A stretch of DNA of 64,000 nucleotides from Paracoccaceae bacterium. GTDB taxonomy: Bacteria > Pseudomonadota > Alphaproteobacteria > Rhodobacterales > Rhodobacteraceae. The position numbers and the translations under genes are program-made. The notes under the pieces were generated by a model. It was not told the origin of the DNA. It made no database searches and saw only the letters and a program-made list of their open reading frames with translations. Every line of letters starts with the position of its first letter. Position 1 is the first letter of the stretch. The stretch is from positions 1 to 64,000 of the forward strand of contig JALEGX010000095.1 of NCBI GenBank assembly GCA_022763485.1, given 5' to 3'. Shown one piece after another: positions 41,044 to 51,714 of the stretch.

Positions 41044-41903
41044 AGACCGAAAATCAAAAGGCCTGGCTCTTTGTTCTGCCGGTTCTGCTGCTGGTCGCGT
41101 TCAACGCGCTGATCCCGATGATGACCGTGGTCAACTACTCGGTGCAGGAAACCTTCGGTGACAACATCTTCTTCTGGCAGGGGCTGGACTGGTTCGAGCA
41201 GATCCTGCGCTCTGATCGCTTTCACGCAGCCCTTGGGCGTCAGTTCCTGTTCACCTTCCTGATCCTGATCATCGAAGTTCCCCTTGGTATTGCCATTGCG
41301 CTGTCGATGCCGCGCAAGGGGTTCTGGGTACCGGTCTGCCTGGTCACCATGGCCCTGCCCATGCTGATCCCGTGGAACGTGGTGGGTGCAATGTGGAACA
41401 TCTTCACCCTGCCCGACATCGGTCTGCTCGGGTATTTCATGAACCACGTGCTGGGCATCTCCTATGACATGACCCAGGATCCGCTGGCCGCCTGGATCAC
41501 CATTGTCACGATGGATGTCTGGCACTGGACATCGCTTGTGGTGCTGCTCAGCTATGCGGGTCTGGTGTCCATTCCGGACGCCTATTACCAAGCGGCCAAG
41601 ATTGACGGCGCGTCGAACTGGTCCGTGTTCCGCTACATCCAGCTGCCAAAGATGAAGACCGTGCTGACCATCGCGATCCTTCTGCGCTTCATGGACAGTT
41701 TCAACATCTACACCGAGCCATTCGTGCTGACCGGTGGTGGGCCCGGCAACTCCACGACGCTGCTGTCCATCGATCTGGTCAAGATCGCTCTGGGTCAGTT
41801 TGACCTTGGTCCCGCCGCCGCAATGTCGCTCATTTACTTCGCCATCACCTTGCTCGTCAGCTGGCTGTTCTACACGCTGATGACCAAAGATGATCTGAAC
41901 TGA
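41040..41903 (+). CDS. glpP: sugar/glycerol ABC transporter permease
   Basis: 287 aa multi-TM; EAA-like YYQAAKIDGASNWSVFRYIQLPKMK. Confidence 0.85.
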   Translation: MKTENQKAWLFVLPVLLLVAFNALIPMMTVVNYSVQETFGDNIFFWQGLDWFEQILRSDRFHAALGRQFLFTFLILIIEVPLGIAIALSMPRKGFWVPVCLVTMALPMLIPWNVVGAMWNIFTLPDIGLLGYFMNHVLGISYDMTQDPLAAWITIVTMDVWHWTSLVVLLSYAGLVSIPDAYYQAAKIDGASNWSVFRYIQLPKMKTVLTIAILLRFMDSFNIYTEPFVLTGGGPGNSTTLLSIDLVKIALGQFDLGPAAAMSLIYFAITLLVSWLFYTLMTKDDLN

Positions 41904-41915
41904 GGATCCCGACCG

Positions 41916-42713
<798 letters not shown>

Positions 42714-42714
42714 T

Positions 42715-42993
42715 ATGTTGTCCTGGATGGCATGGACCTGGCCAACCGCGTTGGTTTTCATCGGTATTTTCACCGCGATCGGCAGCTTGATTGCTATCGA
42801 GATCCGTCACCCCGGAGGCGACGAACGCAAGGGCGTGCTGGGGCTGGTCACCACTCGCGGGGATCGCCTGTTCATCAGCCTGCTGGGAACAAGCTACATC
42901 TTTCTGGCGTGGCTGGGATTGTTCGGGATGCCCTTGTGGGCCCCATTGGGCGCCTCGATCGCCTGGGGAATCTTCTGCTTCTGGAAAGTTTAG
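42715..42993 (+). CDS. glpU: DUF2160 small membrane protein of glycerol ABC system
   Basis: MLSWMAWTWPTALVFIGIFTAIGSLIAIEIRHPGGDERKG; operon position. Confidence 0.82.
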   Translation: MLSWMAWTWPTALVFIGIFTAIGSLIAIEIRHPGGDERKGVLGLVTTRGDRLFISLLGTSYIFLAWLGLFGMPLWAPLGASIAWGIFCFWKV

Positions 42994-43050
42994 GGCGCAT
43001 GCGACGAATTGCGCCAAGACCCCGAAAAACGGAGCTCCTAAGAAAATAGT

Positions 43051-43078
43051 TTGCAACACCCCCCTCTTTGCCTAGCAT
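43051..43078 (+). promoter_or_regulatory. candidate promoter of blaI-like gene
   Basis: TTGCAA (43051-43056), N16, TAGCAT (43073-43078); followed by CCTG-taatc-CAGG. Confidence 0.4.
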
Positions 43079-43112
43079 TGACCTGTAATCCAGGAACCGG
43101 ACCCGCCAATAG

Positions 43113-43508
43113 ATGCGCAGAAAACAGGAAAAGACCCTTCTGACCGAGGTTGAGCTCGAGTTCATGAACGTCGTCTGGGAAACCGGCGGCGGAACCGTGC
43201 GCGATATTCTTGCGCAGCTCAACAAGGTCCAGGAACGCGCATACACATCCGTGGCGACAGTCCTAAAAATCATGGAGCAAAAAGGGTTTCTGACCAGCGA
43301 ACGTGCCGACCGCGCGCTGGTTTACCGTCCGGCCATTCCAAAGGCCGATTACCAGAAGACAACCCTTAAGAACCTTTCGAGCAAGCTCTTTAACGACACG
43401 CCCGCCGCGCTGGTTGCCCGACTCGTCGATGACGAAGACGTAACCAACGGGATGTTGGAGGAGATGCGGGCGCTGTTGGATGAAAGGTTGGGGGATCATG
43501 GAACCTGA
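43113..43508 (+). CDS. BlaI/MecI/CopY family transcriptional regulator
   Basis: LTEVELEFMNVVWETGGGTVRDILAQLNK..AYTSVATVLKIMEQKGFL. Confidence 0.92.
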   Translation: MRRKQEKTLLTEVELEFMNVVWETGGGTVRDILAQLNKVQERAYTSVATVLKIMEQKGFLTSERADRALVYRPAIPKADYQKTTLKNLSSKLFNDTPAALVARLVDDEDVTNGMLEEMRALLDERLGDHGT

Positions 43509-44631
43509 TATTCTGCTGAACGCCTATTTGGATCTGAACCTGCTGCTGATTGCAGGAACGGTGATCTGGTGCGGGATCAGATGGGTTCTCCGACGAAGCG
43601 AACTGGCAACTGCATATCTGCCGCAGCTCAGGTTGCTGAATGGCCTGACGGCGCTGCTGGCGATGACCCCGCTGATGATCGTGGCCTTCACCACCTGGAT
43701 TGTCGCCCATCCTCCGAACCTGTCGGACATGCTGGTGTCTCAGTACCTGCAGGGCAATGTCAGCCTCACGGCCACCCAGCTGGAAACCCTCCTTGGCCTG
43801 CGTGAAAGCCTGGTCCGCGACCTGCTGACCCAGCGCGCACTCTGGGCTCAGGCGGTGTATTGGATCTGTATCGCGGGCTTTGTGTTGTGCCTGCTGCATC
43901 TGGTCGTGTCCGTCGCGCGGCTGCGCCACAGCCTGTCCGGCACGTTCCTCTGGAAGAAACTCGGACGGGTGGAACTGCGCGTCAGCGACACCGCGCGCGT
44001 GGCCTTTTCGACCCGCGGATTTCGCACGCTCTACGTGGTGCTGCCACAAGAGCTGCTGTCCAACCCGCGGGATCTGAACCTGACCATCAGCCATGAGCTG
44101 CAGCATTTCCGGCAGCGCGACATCGAGTGCGAATTCCTACTTGAGATGCTGCGCCCGCTGCTGTTCTGGAACCCTGCCTTCTATGTCTGGCGACGCGAAA
44201 TCCGGATCCTACGCGAATATGCCTGCGATCAGGCGCTTACCAGCCGGCGGAACTTTGACGTCCGTGGCTATTGCGAATGCCTGATCCGGGCCTGTCACGC
44301 GGCGGCCCAGGAGCGCGTGTTCTTTACCCGGCGCAGCCCGGCCGTTGCGCTGGTGGATCGTCGTGAAACCCGGCATCGCAGCACCCTGAACCGCCGTATT
44401 CTGGCGGCGACGGCCACGCCTCCGGCCGCAGAGCAAAAGATGGGCTGGACGATGGTGTCCGGCCTTCTGGTGGGCAGCGTGCTGATCACGGCGATGTTGA
44501 TCCAGCGGCCCAGCGACTGGAGCCAGGACCGCCTGATGCTGTCGACCATCGTCAACCTGGAGCGCTTGGCAACCCGCAACTCGCAACCGGTATCGGCGTT
44601 CCAATCGGGCTTTGTAACGGCGTCGCAGTAA
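43498..44631 (+). CDS. M56 family (BlaR1-like) membrane metallopeptidase
   Basis: TM segments, HELQH zinc motif, REYACDQAL; overlaps blaI-like gene by 11 bp. Confidence 0.88.
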   Translation: MEPDILLNAYLDLNLLLIAGTVIWCGIRWVLRRSELATAYLPQLRLLNGLTALLAMTPLMIVAFTTWIVAHPPNLSDMLVSQYLQGNVSLTATQLETLLGLRESLVRDLLTQRALWAQAVYWICIAGFVLCLLHLVVSVARLRHSLSGTFLWKKLGRVELRVSDTARVAFSTRGFRTLYVVLPQELLSNPRDLNLTISHELQHFRQRDIECEFLLEMLRPLLFWNPAFYVWRREIRILREYACDQALTSRRNFDVRGYCECLIRACHAAAQERVFFTRRSPAVALVDRRETRHRSTLNRRILAATATPPAAEQKMGWTMVSGLLVGSVLITAMLIQRPSDWSQDRLMLSTIVNLERLATRNSQPVSAFQSGFVTASQ

Positions 44632-44719
44632 CAGGCCGCCCGCGCCATGCAGGCTTGTGTCCCGCCACGCAACGCGGGATAGTCCGGACACGCTTTCACT
44701 GGACCTCATCGCACGCCAC

Positions 44720-45490
44720 ATGCTCGCCCGCTTCATCACTCTGATTGCCGCTGTGCTGGCTTTTGTGGCCAGCACCGCTCAGGCCGAGCGGATCACCGTG
44801 TTTGCGGCGTCCAGCCTGAAGAACGCGCTGGAGGAGATCGCCGCTGAGTTTGATGCTGATACCGGGCACAAAACGCTGTTGTCCTTTGCCGGATCATCCG
44901 CGTTGGCCCGGCAGATACAGCTGGGCGCGCCGGCGGATGTCTTCATCTCTGCCAGCCCCGACTGGATGGATCTGCTTGAACAGGGCGGTGAGATTGATGC
45001 CGCCTCACGTTTTGATCTGTTGGAAAACGATCTGGTGCTGATCGCGCCTGCTGGCACCCCAGCCGAAGTCGATTTGCAGAACCCGGCAGAGCTGGAGCAG
45101 CTGATTGGTGATACCCTGCTGTCGATGGCGCTGGTCGAAGCGGTGCCCGCGGGCATCTATGGCAAAGCCGCGCTTGTTTCCCTTGGCCTGTGGGACCGGG
45201 TTGCCCCAAATGTCGTGCAGACCAGCAATGTACGCGCTGCACTGGCACTGGTTTCGCTGGGCGAAGTTCCCTTTGGCATCGTCTATGCGTCAGACGCTTT
45301 GGCCGATTCACGGGTCACACTGGTTGGGGCATTTCCCACTGATACGCATCCCGACATCGTTTATCCTGCTGCGCGCGTTCAAAGCAGCAAGGTCCCGGCT
45401 GCCCAAGACTTTTTGAACTACCTCGCCACACCAGATAGCGAACGGATCTTTGAAAACCATGGTTTTCAGATCCCTCAAAGGCCGCAATGA
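44720..45490 (+). CDS. modA: molybdate ABC transporter substrate-binding protein
   Basis: ITVFAASSLKNALEEIAAEF, SFAGSSALARQIQLGAPADVFISAS. Confidence 0.94.
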   Translation: MLARFITLIAAVLAFVASTAQAERITVFAASSLKNALEEIAAEFDADTGHKTLLSFAGSSALARQIQLGAPADVFISASPDWMDLLEQGGEIDAASRFDLLENDLVLIAPAGTPAEVDLQNPAELEQLIGDTLLSMALVEAVPAGIYGKAALVSLGLWDRVAPNVVQTSNVRAALALVSLGEVPFGIVYASDALADSRVTLVGAFPTDTHPDIVYPAARVQSSKVPAAQDFLNYLATPDSERIFENHGFQIPQRPQ

Positions 45491-46200
45491 CGATGTTGGA
45501 TTGGCTTGGCCCCAATGAATGGCAAACGGTCCTGCTGTCGCTCAGGGTCTCGTTCTGGGCGATTGTCATCACCCTGCCGTTTGGCATTCTGACCGCCTAT
45601 GCGTTGGCGCGCTGGGATTTCCCGTTGAAATCGCTGCTCAATGGGCTGGTTCACCTGCCGCTTATCCTGCCGCCAGTGGTGACCGGCTATCTGCTACTTC
45701 TGACCTTCGGCCGGCAGGGTCCGATTGGCAGCATTCTGGACGATTTCGGCATTGTCTTGGCCTTTCGCTGGACCGGCGCGGTTCTGGCGGCGGCCGTCAT
45801 GGCCTTCCCGCTGATGGTCCGGTCGATCCGCCTGTCCATCGAAGCGGTTGATCCCAAGCTGGAACAGGCCAGCGCCACCCTTGGCGCCTCACGGCTCTGG
45901 GTGTTCGCTCTGATCACCCTGCCGCTGATCACCCCCGGCATCCTGGCCGGAGCCATCCTTGGCTTTGCCAAGGCGATGGGCGAATTCGGCGCAACCATCA
46001 CCTTTGTTTCCAGCATTCCCGGTCAGACCCAGACCCTGCCTTCGGCTATTTACGCCTTCCTTCAGGTTCCCGGCGGCGAAGGCTCGGCCCTCAAGCTGGT
46101 GGTGATTTCCGTGGTCGTCGCCATGGGGGCGTTGCTGCTGTCCGAGTATCTTGGTCGCAGGATCGCCCGCCGGGTTGCCGGTCATTCCCCAGAAGCTTAA
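45487..46200 (+). CDS. modB: molybdate ABC transporter permease
   Basis: LPLILPPVVTGYLLLLTFG, TLGASRLWVFALITLPLITPGILAGAILGFAKAMGEFGATI. Confidence 0.94.
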   Translation: MTMLDWLGPNEWQTVLLSLRVSFWAIVITLPFGILTAYALARWDFPLKSLLNGLVHLPLILPPVVTGYLLLLTFGRQGPIGSILDDFGIVLAFRWTGAVLAAAVMAFPLMVRSIRLSIEAVDPKLEQASATLGASRLWVFALITLPLITPGILAGAILGFAKAMGEFGATITFVSSIPGQTQTLPSAIYAFLQVPGGEGSALKLVVISVVVAMGALLLSEYLGRRIARRVAGHSPEA

Positions 46201-46244
46201 ACTGCGCCCTCGAATAGTTGACGATTTGAATTCGCAGGTTTCCA

Positions 46245-46955
46245 GTGTTCGAACAAATTCTCACGGGCATTCTCGTGCTCGGGCTGATCTTTCAGGCGTC
46301 GGGTTTTCTGGTGCGCGACGAACTTGTGCTGCGTTTGCTGGTGATCGTCGGCATGAGCTGCGACATCGCCTTCTACGCCTTGCAACCGATCCCCATTCTG
46401 CAATCGGTCGCCACCAATGGCCTGCTGGTTGCGATTAACCTGTACCTTGTCACGCTGATCGTTCTGGAGCGCACGACCCTTGCGATGGGTGAGACAGAGA
46501 AAGAGCTGTTTTCCCATTTCCCAACGCTGCGCCCCGGACAGTTCCGGCGAATCCTGAAGCACGCCACATGGCGCACCACTGAGGAGGATCAAACCCTGCT
46601 GTTGGAGGGGCGTCCGGCGGAGTCGCTGTTTTTCGTTTTCGCAGATCGGTTCGAGGTCGAAAAGCGCGGGCGCTGCTATGGCGCACAGGGTCCCGCATTC
46701 GTGGGGGAACTGGTGTTCCTGCGGGGCGGCGAATCCAGCGCGTCGGTACATGTTCCCGGCGGCACCCGATATGTGGAATTCAACAGCGCCGGATTGAAGC
46801 GCGCCATGCGCCGCTCGGCCCCCTTGCACAACGCCATGCTGGCGCTCTTCGGCAATGACCTGGCCGAAAAAGTTGCCCGCAGCGTCCCGATCGAGGCGGA
46901 TATTGCGCGTTCACCCGGCGTCGCGATGTCCAACGGATCTGCGGCGGCTGAATAG
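46245..46955 (+). CDS. Popeye-like / cyclic-nucleotide-binding-like membrane protein
   Basis: GTG start; N-terminal TM helices; C-terminal cNMP-binding-like fold with GPAFVGELVFLRGGESSASVHV. Confidence 0.6.
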   Translation: MFEQILTGILVLGLIFQASGFLVRDELVLRLLVIVGMSCDIAFYALQPIPILQSVATNGLLVAINLYLVTLIVLERTTLAMGETEKELFSHFPTLRPGQFRRILKHATWRTTEEDQTLLLEGRPAESLFFVFADRFEVEKRGRCYGAQGPAFVGELVFLRGGESSASVHVPGGTRYVEFNSAGLKRAMRRSAPLHNAMLALFGNDLAEKVARSVPIEADIARSPGVAMSNGSAAAE

Positions 46956-46957
46956 AA

Positions 46958-46982
46958 AAACCCGCACCTTTCGGCGCGGGTT
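46958..46982 (-). terminator. clpB intrinsic terminator
   Basis: minus strand CCCGCGCC-gaaa-GGTGCGGG then TTTTT. Confidence 0.65.
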
Positions 46983-47003
46983 CCAAAGGTTATCTATCAG
47001 GCT

Positions 47004-49622
47004 TTAGTGCACGACCGCGTCATCCGGTCTGGGCCGTTCCGAGCTGCCAACCCGATCCCCGATGATCAGCCCTTCTGCCCCGGCAGAGACCGGCACCACG
47101 CTGCCGTCCTTGATCTCACCCCCCAGCAGCAGCTCTGCCAGCGGGTTCTGCAAGGCGCGCTGGATCACACGCTTCAACGGACGGGCCCCGAACACCGGAT
47201 CATAGCCTTCGTTGGCCAGCCATTTCTTTGCATCCTCATCCAGCTCAAGCTGGATCTTGCGATCCGCCAGACGCTTTTTCAGGCGCGCCAGCTGAATGTC
47301 GACAATGCCGTCCATGTCACCGCGGGCCAGGCGATCAAAGATGATCGTCTCATCCAGACGGTTCAGGAATTCAGGCCGGAAATGCGCCTTGACCGCATCC
47401 ATCACGTCGCGACGCGCATCGCTGGCATCCGCCCCCTCGGGCAGCTGGCTGAGCGCCTGCGCCCCAAGGTTCGAGGTCAGCACGATCAGCGTCTGCTTGA
47501 AGTCAACGGTCCGCCCCTGACCATCGGTCAGAACCCCGTCATCCAGAACCTGCAACAGCACGTTGAACACATCCGGGTGGGCCTTTTCGACCTCATCGAA
47601 CAGGACGACCTGATAGGGACGCCGCCGCACGGCTTCGGTCAGAACCCCGCCTTCGTCATAACCGACATAGCCCGGAGGCGCACCGATCAGCCGCGCAACG
47701 CTGTGCTTTTCCATGAATTCGGACATGTCGATCCGCACCATGGCTGCGTCGTCGTCAAACAGGAAGTCGGCCACCGCCTTGGTCAGCTCAGTCTTGCCGA
47801 CGCCGGTCGGGCCAAGGAACAGGAAGCTACCCAAGGGCCGGTTTTCGTCGTTCAGACCCGCACGGGCGCGACGGACCGCATTGGCAACCGCCGTCACGGC
47901 AGCATTCTGACCGATCACCCGGCGATGCAGGTCATCTTCCATGCGCAAGAGCTTCTCCCGCTCTCCTTCCAGCATCTTGCTGGTGGGGATACCCGTCCAA
48001 CGCTCGACCACGGCGGCAATCTGTTCGGGGCGCACCGCCTCTTCGACCATCATGCCGTTGTCTTCGCGGCTCTCGGCCTCGGCCAACTTCTTTTCCAGCT
48101 CGGGAATGACGCCATAAGACAGCTCACCGGCCTTGGCCAGGTTGCCTTCGCGCTTGGCGATTTCCAGATCGGCACGCGCCTTGTCCAGCTGTTCCTTCAG
48201 ATCCCGCGCCCCCGCCAGCTTGTCCCGCTCGGCCTGCCACTGGGCGGTCATCTCGGCGGATTTCTCCTGCAGCTCCGACAGGTCCTTCTGCAGGGTTTCC
48301 AGACGATCGCGCGAGGCTGCGTCATCTTCCAGCTTCAGTGCTTCCTCTTCGATCTGCATCTGCAGGATCTGCCGGTCCAGCGCATCCAGCTCTTCGGGCT
48401 TGCTGTCAACTTCCATGCGCAGGCGCGATGCGGCTTCGTCCACCAGGTCGATGGCCTTGTCCGGCAGGAAGCGGTCGGTGATGTAGCGATGCGACAGGGT
48501 GGCGGCGGACACCAGCGCCGAATCCGAGATGCGGACCCCGTGGTGCAGCTCGTATTTTTCCTTGATGCCGCGCAGGATGCTGACGGTGTCTTCGACCGTT
48601 GGTTCAGTCACCATGACCGGTTGGAACCGGCGGGCCAGCGCTGCGTCCTTTTCCACGTATTTGCGGTATTCATCCAGGGTGGTGGCGCCGATGCAGTGCA
48701 GCTCACCGCGGGCCAGTGCAGGTTTGATCAGGTTGGCCGCATCCATGGCGCCATCGGATTTACCCGCCCCCACAAGGGTGTGCATTTCGTCGATGAACAG
48801 AATAATCTCGCCCGCCGCCTGCGTGACCTCGGTCAGCACGGATTTCAGGCGCTCTTCGAACTCGCCCCGGTACTTCGCGCCCGCAATCAGAGCGCCCATG
48901 TCCAGCGCCAGCAGCTTCTTGTCGCGCAGGGATTCGGGCACATCGCCATTGATGATCCGCAGGGCCATGCCCTCGGCAATTGCGGTCTTGCCCACGCCTG
49001 GCTCACCGATCAGAACCGGATTGTTCTTGGTCCGGCGGCTCAGCACCTGCATCGCGCGGCGAATTTCGTCATCCCGACCGATGATCGGGTCAATCTTGCC
49101 CTCACGGGCGGCTTCGGTCAGGTCGTGGGCATATTTGCTCAGCGCCTCATAGCCGTCTTCGGCCGATGCGGTGTCAGCGGTCCGCCCCTTGCGGATGTCG
49201 TTGATTGCTTCGTTCAGCTTCTGGGCCGAAACCTTGCCGGCCTCCAGCGCGTCCTTGGCCTTGGATTTGACCATGCACAGCGCCATCAGCACCCGTTCAA
49301 CGGGGACAAAGCTGTCACCAGCCTTCTGTGCCAGCTGCGCGGCCTCATCCAGAACCTTGGCGGTCTGGTTGCCCATATAGATCTGACCGGCATCGCCGCC
49401 GACCTTGGGCTGTTTGCTCAGCGCCAGTTCAAGCTCTTCAACCACGCGCGTCGGCTGTCCGCCCGCGCGGGTGATCAGGTTGCTTGCCAGCCCCTGCTCG
49501 TCATCCATCAGTGCTTTGAGAATATGTTCGGGAACCAGTCGCTGATGTCCCTCGCGCATCGCAATGGTCTGCGCCGCCTGCACGAATCCCCGTGCCCGCT
49601 CGGTGAACTTGTTCAAGTCCAT
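47004..49622 (-). CDS. clpB: ATP-dependent chaperone ClpB
   Basis: two AAA+ modules [13 protein letters not shown] and [13 protein letters not shown]; start [12 protein letters not shown]. Confidence 0.97.
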   Translation of the reverse strand: MDLNKFTERARGFVQAAQTIAMREGHQRLVPEHILKALMDDEQGLASNLITRAGGQPTRVVEELELALSKQPKVGGDAGQIYMGNQTAKVLDEAAQLAQKAGDSFVPVERVLMALCMVKSKAKDALEAGKVSAQKLNEAINDIRKGRTADTASAEDGYEALSKYAHDLTEAAREGKIDPIIGRDDEIRRAMQVLSRRTKNNPVLIGEPGVGKTAIAEGMALRIINGDVPESLRDKKLLALDMGALIAGAKYRGEFEERLKSVLTEVTQAAGEIILFIDEMHTLVGAGKSDGAMDAANLIKPALARGELHCIGATTLDEYRKYVEKDAALARRFQPVMVTEPTVEDTVSILRGIKEKYELHHGVRISDSALVSAATLSHRYITDRFLPDKAIDLVDEAASRLRMEVDSKPEELDALDRQILQMQIEEEALKLEDDAASRDRLETLQKDLSELQEKSAEMTAQWQAERDKLAGARDLKEQLDKARADLEIAKREGNLAKAGELSYGVIPELEKKLAEAESREDNGMMVEEAVRPEQIAAVVERWTGIPTSKMLEGEREKLLRMEDDLHRRVIGQNAAVTAVANAVRRARAGLNDENRPLGSFLFLGPTGVGKTELTKAVADFLFDDDAAMVRIDMSEFMEKHSVARLIGAPPGYVGYDEGGVLTEAVRRRPYQVVLFDEVEKAHPDVFNVLLQVLDDGVLTDGQGRTVDFKQTLIVLTSNLGAQALSQLPEGADASDARRDVMDAVKAHFRPEFLNRLDETIIFDRLARGDMDGIVDIQLARLKKRLADRKIQLELDEDAKKWLANEGYDPVFGARPLKRVIQRALQNPLAELLLGGEIKDGSVVPVSAGAEGLIIGDRVGSSERPRPDDAVVH

Positions 49623-49847
49623 CTTTCTCTCCTTTTTCAAGCGCCCGGTCTTGGATGTGCGCCCGCTTTGCGGCACGCCCCGGTTCGGGCCTCGCATTCA
49701 ATTTGGGGAATGCCGGGCCGGGGTTCAAGACCCGTATCACGGGAATCCGACGAGACACCCAGCTTCGCGAAGTTTCCCCAGACGCGCCCCATTTTTGCAC
49801 CATTCCAATCGCACCCTTTGCAAAACAATACGCATGTGGAGGCAGCC

Positions 49848-50108
49848 ATGCTTGTTACCAATATCGAGATTTCTCACTACTCTTACGATGCGCTGGCAGC
49901 GCGGCATCGGGCAAATGTGGCGATGACCATGCAGGACAAGGTCGTCAACATGTTCTGCCAGCTGGACCTGCCGATGGGCGAGGCACAGCGCACGCGCAAC
50001 CTGGCGTTTATCGGCGAGGCAACCCGCCAGCTGCGCCGGATGCCCGAATTTCGCTCGGGCAAGCAGGAACTGCGGTTTTCCGAAGCCCTGCTGCCGCAAT
50101 ACGCATAA
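49848..50108 (+). CDS. hypothetical small protein
   Basis: MLVTNIEISHYSYDALAARHRANVAMTMQDKVVNMF; upstream GGAGGCAGCC SD-like; divergent from clpB. Confidence 0.6.
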   Translation: MLVTNIEISHYSYDALAARHRANVAMTMQDKVVNMFCQLDLPMGEAQRTRNLAFIGEATRQLRRMPEFRSGKQELRFSEALLPQYA

Positions 50109-50162
50109 GGCCGTTTTCGACCGGTACACACGGGTCAACCGGTCAGGCTGATCAGAAGTTTC

Positions 50163-50188
50163 AAAAGGGGGGTGGTCGCTCCCCTTTT
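50163..50188 (+). terminator. bidirectional-type terminator
   Basis: AAAAGGGG-ggtggtcgct-CCCCTTTT. Confidence 0.6.
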
Positions 50189-50244
50189 CCCCGGATGGAT
50201 TGCGGTCTAAAGAAACCCAACGCAGCCCAGCCCGGAGTTTCCCC

Positions 50245-50940
50245 ATGTCCGATGAACGTCTCATTGTCGCCCTTGATGTCCCCAACGCGCTTGCAGGGTT
50301 GAACCTTGCGGAAAAGCTGGGTGACACGGTGTCCTTCTACAAAATCGGTCTGGGCATGCTGACCGGCGGTGGTCTCGCGCTGGCCAATGAGCTGAAGCAG
50401 GATCACGGCAAGCGCATCTTTCTGGACATGAAGCTGTTCGACATTGGCGCGACCGTCGAAAACGCCGTACGCGGTCTGGCGCAGTTCGATCTGGATTTCC
50501 TGACCGTTCATGGCGATCCCCATGTTGTGCGGGCCGCCAAGCAGGGGGCTGCGGGCAGTGACCTGAAAATCCTGGCCGTAACCATTCTGACGTCGCTGGA
50601 CCGTCAGGATCTGGACGCGTCGCTGATCAAACCGGGCCAGGTCAGCGATCTAGTACAAGAGCGGGCAGGGCTTGCATTTGATGCCGGCGCAGATGGCGTG
50701 ATTGCCAGCCCGCAGGAAGCATCCCTGATCCGAGGCCTGTCGGAATCCGACGGAAAACTGATCGTGACACCGGGTGTGCGCCCGGCCGGGGCCGCTTTGG
50801 GAGACCAGAAACGAGTCGCAACGCCGCAAAAAGCAATAGCGGACGGTGCAGATTTTATCGTGGTCGGCCGCCCGATCTGGCAGGCAGAGAACCCGAAAGC
50901 GGCGGCACAGGCCATCCAGGACGAACTTAAGTCCGTGTGA
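50245..50940 (+). CDS. pyrF: orotidine-5'-phosphate decarboxylase
   Basis: LIVALDVPNALAGL, FLDMKLFDIGATVENAVRG, GADFIVVGRPI. Confidence 0.96.
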   Translation: MSDERLIVALDVPNALAGLNLAEKLGDTVSFYKIGLGMLTGGGLALANELKQDHGKRIFLDMKLFDIGATVENAVRGLAQFDLDFLTVHGDPHVVRAAKQGAAGSDLKILAVTILTSLDRQDLDASLIKPGQVSDLVQERAGLAFDAGADGVIASPQEASLIRGLSESDGKLIVTPGVRPAGAALGDQKRVATPQKAIADGADFIVVGRPIWQAENPKAAAQAIQDELKSV

Positions 50941-51092
50941 TCGCTGGCAAACTTACCCTACGTAAGCCAATTCCGCGCCAAATTGCCTCTGTGCCTGCAA
51001 AGGCACATTCGGAATATCACAATCATAGGTTGGGAAATCCCTGCTTTAGAATTTACCCAAAATAGGTGATTCTGACGTAGAGACACTCCCCC

Positions 51093-51150
51093 AACGAACC
51101 ATGTCTTCCTGAGGTTCGTTACCTCCCCCCGCTTTGCGGGGGGCCTTTCT
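51093..51150 (+). ncRNA. candidate small RNA: hairpin plus intrinsic terminator
   Basis: AACGAACC-atgtcttcctga-GGTTCGTT then ACCT and CCCCCCGC-ttt-GCGGGGGG-cctttcttt; no ORF; downstream gene is antisense. Confidence 0.45.
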
Positions 51151-51173
51151 TTGAAAGGTCAGGTTGTAAGATC

Positions 51174-51629
51174 TCAGGCGATTTTCCGAAATCCTCCTGC
51201 TGCCGGCCCTTCCGGGTCAAGGTAATCGCGCAACCGTTGGGCGAAATGTGGTACGGCCAGCGCATCCGACATATAGTCCTCGGCCGACATCAACCGCCAT
51301 TCCTGCCCTTCTTGTCCCAGTCGAATATCCTGTGCCAACGCCGCGGGCATATGCGCCACGAAGAACCAGACCATGCCGCGCACCGGGCGTAGATAGGACA
51401 TGCTCCAGACCAGATCGCTTGGGCTCAGCAGTAGCCCAAGTTCTTCGTGCGTTTCCCGCAGCGCGCAATCAACGGGACTCTCATCCCCCTCGCGGCCGCC
51501 GCCAGGCAGATCCCAATGCCCGGGATAGGGGATGTCGGGCTTATCATCACGACGAATGACAACCAGATCTGCACCTATGAACAGGGCCAGTTTTGCGCCA
51601 GAAAAATCCATCACCAATGCCAACGTCAC
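51174..51629 (-). CDS. NUDIX hydrolase
   Basis: GGGREGDESPVDCALRETHEELG Nudix box. Confidence 0.92.
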   Translation of the reverse strand: MTLALVMDFSGAKLALFIGADLVVIRRDDKPDIPYPGHWDLPGGGREGDESPVDCALRETHEELGLLLSPSDLVWSMSYLRPVRGMVWFFVAHMPAALAQDIRLGQEGQEWRLMSAEDYMSDALAVPHFAQRLRDYLDPEGPAAGGFRKIA

Positions 51630-51714
51630 CGTTCGGGGTTTCCACAGAAGTATTCTGGCACGCTACTGTGACAAGACTTTGCACGTAACCTATTCTTTGG
51701 GATAAGGGGCACCC

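Noticed and set aside
47007-50108. 1033-aa plus-strand ORF antisense to clpB
   Set aside because: Lies opposite highly recognisable ClpB; high-GC codon bias leaves the antisense frame open. Only its 3' end (49848-50108) plausibly encodes a real small protein with its own SD
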